Of a DNA stretch of 7,656 nt, positions 6,010 through 7,656 are shown piece by piece. The notes under the pieces are model-generated. The model was given only the letters and a program-made list of their open reading frames with translations. It was not told the origin of the DNA and did not search any database. Position numbers and translations under genes: made by a program. Location of the stretch: positions 1 through 7,656 of the forward strand of contig DAOLES010000013.1 of NCBI GenBank assembly GCA_035326705.1, written 5' to 3'. The DNA is from Oligoflexia bacterium (GTDB lineage Bacteria > Bdellovibrionota_G > JALEGL01). Each line of letters opens with the position of its first letter. Position 1 is the stretch's first letter.

Positions 6010-6445
6010 ATTTTTCGTTTAACATCCTACCTACCATTTGCATTTGACTAAATGAGAGGGATGCTTCAACGGCAGGAAACAGCTCTCTTTCTTCAAACCG
6101 AATATGTTTTTCCAATAAATCTGCAAGATTTGTCAAAAGGTCGCGACTAAATCTCTTGGTTTTATCTTTTAAATTTGAAAAACACCTTCTTAGCTCCCGA
6201 TGCTGATCATAGAAGGTATCCATCAGACCTACATTACTATCACTTGAATTTTTATATGCTGGGATTAAAATGCTTTCCTCTATCTCAAAATGAGGTTCGA
6301 TCACCTTCTCCCATTCATTGAGCAGCTTGGTAACCACTTGGTCTACTTTTAACTCTCCTTTGATGGCTTTTCTTATTTGAAATACCTGAAACAAGTTATG
6401 GTGGTGTTCAACTGATAAAGGGCGTAACTCATCACTTCGTTTCAT
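5978..6445 (-). CDS. Hemerythrin-like (HHE cation-binding) protein
   Basis: This 155-residue soluble four-helix protein carries a di-iron ligand pattern: LSVEHHHNLF (His14-16), EPHFEIEE (His52, Glu56), YDQHRE (His82) and EKHIRFEERELFP (His114, Glu118). It has no signal peptide and so is cytoplasmic. HHE proteins in NsrR- or NNR-controlled loci include the Fe-S repair protein YtfE/RIC and NorA/DnrN, which bind NO or restore nitrosylated clusters. This protein lacks the N-terminal ScdA_N/DUF1858-type extension of RIC and is shorter, so it is a stand-alone HHE domain and not YtfE itself. A role as NO or O2 sink, or as a sensor, is inference from its place between the globin and nnrS. The gene has a GAGAAG ribosome site and is read into nnrS with an overlap. 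Confidence 0.88.
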   Translation of the reverse strand: MKRSDELRPLSVEHHHNLFQVFQIRKAIKGELKVDQVVTKLLNEWEKVIEPHFEIEESILIPAYKNSSDSNVGLMDTFYDQHRELRRCFSNLKDKTKRFSRDLLTNLADLLEKHIRFEERELFPAVEASLSFSQMQMVGRMLNEKCVDYDQNVSK

Positions 6446-6483
6446 ATATTGCTTCTCTTTCGACCAAAAGTTTCATTGTTTGA

Positions 6484-6543
6484 TTAATTCCTCTTACTGC
6501 ACCGATATTCGTTCATGTGTAGTTCCGTCACATATTCCTTCAT
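6484..6543 (-). CDS. Tiny ORF tightly coupled to the globin gene, possibly frame-broken
   Basis: One base after the globin stop (TAG, 6547-6545) an ATG (6543) opens 19 codons, MKEYVTELHMNEYRCSKRN, ending at TAA 6486-6484. A strong ribosome site GGGGAGG lies 6 nt upstream, inside the globin's last codons. One nucleotide out of frame, a second open segment reads VRGINQTMKLLVEREAIYE and ends at a TGA (6434-6432) just inside the hemerythrin gene. A single-base indel near TGCAGTAAG would join them into a charged, helix-prone protein of about 36 residues filling the whole gap. I do not recognise either part. It may be a real micro-gene, a frameshifted one, or chance. Confidence 0.35.
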   Translation of the reverse strand: MKEYVTELHMNEYRCSKRN

Positions 6544-6544
6544 T

Positions 6545-6916
6545 CTACCTCCCCACTGATACACTTAACTTTAAACTTTCTGCAATTCGTTGACTTCGCT
6601 CTACATATTTTTGAGCAATCTCTACTTCATGAACTTCATGCGCGGTTTGTGCAAATAGGTCTAGCCATCGATCAAAAAGAGCCATATCAAATGTCGGTAG
6701 AATGCGATGTTTCTGATGAGGGTTTCCGTGATAGCGTCCTGACCCCAACATTATTGAAGACCAAAAGTCGTACATAATATGGAGATGCTTACTCCATGCT
6801 TGGTCATTGGTTCCAATAGTTCGTTCAAACACTGGACCCAAATCCACATCTTCTCTCACTTTTGAATAGAAGCGATCTACAAGTTTTTTAATAGATTTCT
6901 CAGTAATTTTATCCAT
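6545..6916 (-). CDS. Group III truncated haemoglobin
   Basis: This 123-residue cytoplasmic globin has group III (Ctb-like) signatures: LVDRFYSKVRED with Tyr17 at the expected B10 position, LGPVFE, the W-x-x-HL-x-x-MYDFW block (41-52), GRYHGNPHQKH with the proximal His70, and FDRWLDLF. The length matches the family. Group III members such as Campylobacter Ctb are induced by NO and linked to NO or O2 handling. NO detoxification here is inference from the neighbours. The ATG (6916-6914) directly follows the stop of the membrane-protein gene with no gap, so the two should be co-translated. The stop is followed at once by the small ORF's ATG. Confidence 0.93.
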   Translation of the reverse strand: MDKITEKSIKKLVDRFYSKVREDVDLGPVFERTIGTNDQAWSKHLHIMYDFWSSIMLGSGRYHGNPHQKHRILPTFDMALFDRWLDLFAQTAHEVHEVEIAQKYVERSQRIAESLKLSVSVGR

Positions 6917-7336
6917 TTATGACCACTTCCATTGCAACAAAAATGCTGCAAAAAAACATAAAACAAGTTTGGCCATTTCACCCCAAACATAAAATTGATG
7001 TAAAGAACTTCTCGCTAGCTGTTCTCCTTGTAGAATGAGATGAATTCTCTGATCAAGTTTGGGCAACAAATAAAATGTACCCACAGCCAAAAGGAAAAAT
7101 AAAGCCAGATTAAATATCTGAAAATGTGGTTTTTTTATGAAGAATGTGACTACGATAATGAGAATCAAAATTCCCCACTCAACTTTGTTAAACACATGAA
7201 ATGTTTCTTTTCCTACCTCCAGAGCAATTGGTAAGGTAAGACGACTGGCTCTAAATTTCACAGGAGTTGCTAGAAATGAGACCCCTACAATGAGTCCAAA
7301 ATAAAAAATGTATATTGCAGAAAGAAAAAACTTCAT
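6917..7336 (-). CDS. Unrecognised four-helix membrane protein leading the NO operon
   Basis: The 139-residue product has about four hydrophobic helices (residues 4-24, 53-67, 73-92 and 118-136). The best-marked segment is GVSFLATPVKFRAS at the end of helix 1, followed by a VG-x-x-TFHVFNKVEW loop. LLPKLDQR follows helix 3, and SSLHQFYVWGEMAKL opens helix 4, with His47 and His113 as possible ligands. The layout loosely recalls TMEM205/DUF4149-type proteins but I cannot assign a family. It is the first gene behind the NsrR-like operator and is fused head-to-tail (TAA then ATG) with the globin gene. A membrane partner in NO or nitrite stress is therefore likely, but this is inferred only from position. 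Confidence 0.7.
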   Translation of the reverse strand: MKFFLSAIYIFYFGLIVGVSFLATPVKFRASRLTLPIALEVGKETFHVFNKVEWGILILIIVVTFFIKKPHFQIFNLALFFLLAVGTFYLLPKLDQRIHLILQGEQLARSSLHQFYVWGEMAKLVLCFFAAFLLQWKWS

Positions 7337-7353
7337 TTCAATTTAACCTCAAT

Positions 7354-7376
7354 AATATGCATTTAATTTACATATT
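7354..7376. promoter_or_regulatory. NsrR-like operator in the divergent promoter region
   Basis: The 23-bp element AATATGCATTT-A-ATTTACATATT has the 11-1-11 dyad of NsrR boxes. Its left half matches the enterobacterial AAGATGCATTT at 10 of 11 positions, and 8 of 11 positions per arm are self-complementary. It lies between the divergently read nsrR and membrane-protein genes, over or just after the likely start of the minus-strand transcript. An NO-sensitive repressor bound here could control both directions. Binding has not been shown. Confidence 0.65.
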
Positions 7377-7382
7377 ATAAAC

Positions 7383-7411
7383 ATATATACAAAATACATA
7401 TTTTGTGTCAA
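7383..7411 (-). promoter_or_regulatory. Candidate promoter of the NO-response operon, with inverted repeat
   Basis: On the minus strand TTGACA (7411-7406) precedes an AT-rich GTATATAT block (7390-7383) at 16-18 bp, with an alternative -10 TATAAT at 7379-7374. Either would start transcription inside or beside the NsrR-like box at 7354-7376. Within the spacer, ACAAAATA-CA-TATTTTGT (7389-7406) is a perfect 8-bp-arm inverted repeat. It could be a second operator for another factor or simply AT-rich promoter DNA. For nsrR on the plus strand TTTACA (7367-7372) and CAAAAT (7390-7395) at 17 bp are a weaker option. Confidence 0.5.
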
Positions 7412-7431
7412 GTTTAAAGAAAAATTTCAAT

Positions 7432-7644
7432 ATGAGAATTACAAATTTTACAGATTATGCTCTTCGCACCTTGATGTACCTTGCAGTCCATCAAGATCGA
7501 CTCTGCACTGGAAAGGAAATTGCTAATTTCTATGAAATATCTCTTAACCATATTGTAAAAATAGTTCATCGTCTAGCTACCGAGGGGTACATCGAGACAC
7601 ATGAAAAAAGTACCCAGTTACTTTGGGGAGCTTTCGGTATGTAA
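7432..7644 (+). pseudogene. nsrR: Truncated nsrR (Rrf2-family NO-sensing repressor), HTH part only
   Basis: The frame from ATG 7432 starts with the family hallmark MRITNFTDYALRTLMYLAVH, then the winged-helix recognition region (ISLNHIVKIVHRLATEGYIET). Intact NsrR is about 140-160 residues and continues with a glycine-rich wing and three Fe-S-ligating cysteines. Here the sequence changes after IET, runs through a REP-like repeat (translated as KSTQLLWGA) and stops at TAA 7642-7644 after 70 residues. Wing, dimer helix and all cluster cysteines are missing, so NO sensing should be lost and DNA binding is doubtful. A GTG at 7405 would add nine residues but lies upstream of the conserved start. 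The truncation could also be a misjoin at a repeat close to the end of the available sequence. Confidence 0.8.
7605..7630 (-). repeat. REP-like palindromic repeat, copy 3, inverted and inside nsrR
   Basis: Read on the minus strand this is CTCCCCAAAGTAACTGGGTA followed by CTTTTT. It has the same unit as copies 1 and 2, with one C-to-T change and one missing C. It points inward relative to copy 1, so the two form a long-range inverted pair around the 7.5-kb segment. Unlike the other two copies it interrupts a coding frame, replacing the wing of NsrR. It lies 26 bp from the right end of the window. Confidence 0.75.
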
Positions 7645-7656
7645 ATTGCTTTATTT

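Overview
The window is low-G+C DNA (visibly AT-rich) from what looks like a Gram-negative bacterium. The evidence is a lipobox, secreted copper and cytochrome proteins typical of a periplasm, and an NsrR/NnrS/NirK gene set. The three short CCCCAAAGTAACCGGG repeats resemble the palindromic REP elements linked to RAYT (IS200-like) transposases. A Bdellovibrionota-type or other low-GC proteobacterial-grade host is only a guess. Nothing here fixes the taxon.

Layout. Positions 1-315 hold repeats and no gene. Positions 316-1103 hold a minus-strand manganese-efflux module: a promoter, a yybP-ykoY-type Mn riboswitch with an apparent ribosome-site sequestering hairpin, and mntP. Positions 1136-1703 are a graveyard containing the C-terminal end of a second, decayed nnrS and the first third or so of a decayed secreted-protein gene. 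Positions 1832-7336 carry a run of minus-strand genes that is probably one operon or two. Read in transcription order these are: a small membrane protein, a group III truncated haemoglobin, a tiny possible ORF, a hemerythrin-like protein, nnrS, a nirK fused to cytochrome c, a nirV-like gene and a Sco/SenC gene. A divergent regulatory region (7337-7431) with an NsrR-like operator follows. Last is the plus-strand start of nsrR (7432-7644), which runs into a repeat copy and stops after about 70 codons.

How it works together. NirK reduces nitrite to nitric oxide at the outer surface or in the periplasm, taking electrons through its own C-terminal haem c. Sco probably supplies copper, and the NirV-like protein is a customary but functionally unsolved nirK companion. 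NnrS, the hemerythrin-like protein and the truncated haemoglobin are all families tied to NO stress. The Rrf2 regulator NsrR would normally repress such genes until NO damages its Fe-S cluster. No NO reductase (norB/norZ) lies in the window. The truncation of nsrR before its cluster cysteines suggests the module may be derepressed, unless the end of the sequence is an assembly break at a repeat.

The least explained items are the 139-residue membrane protein leading the NO operon, the nnrS remnant, the frame-broken small ORF between the globin and hemerythrin genes, and the inverted repeat copies that bracket the whole segment.
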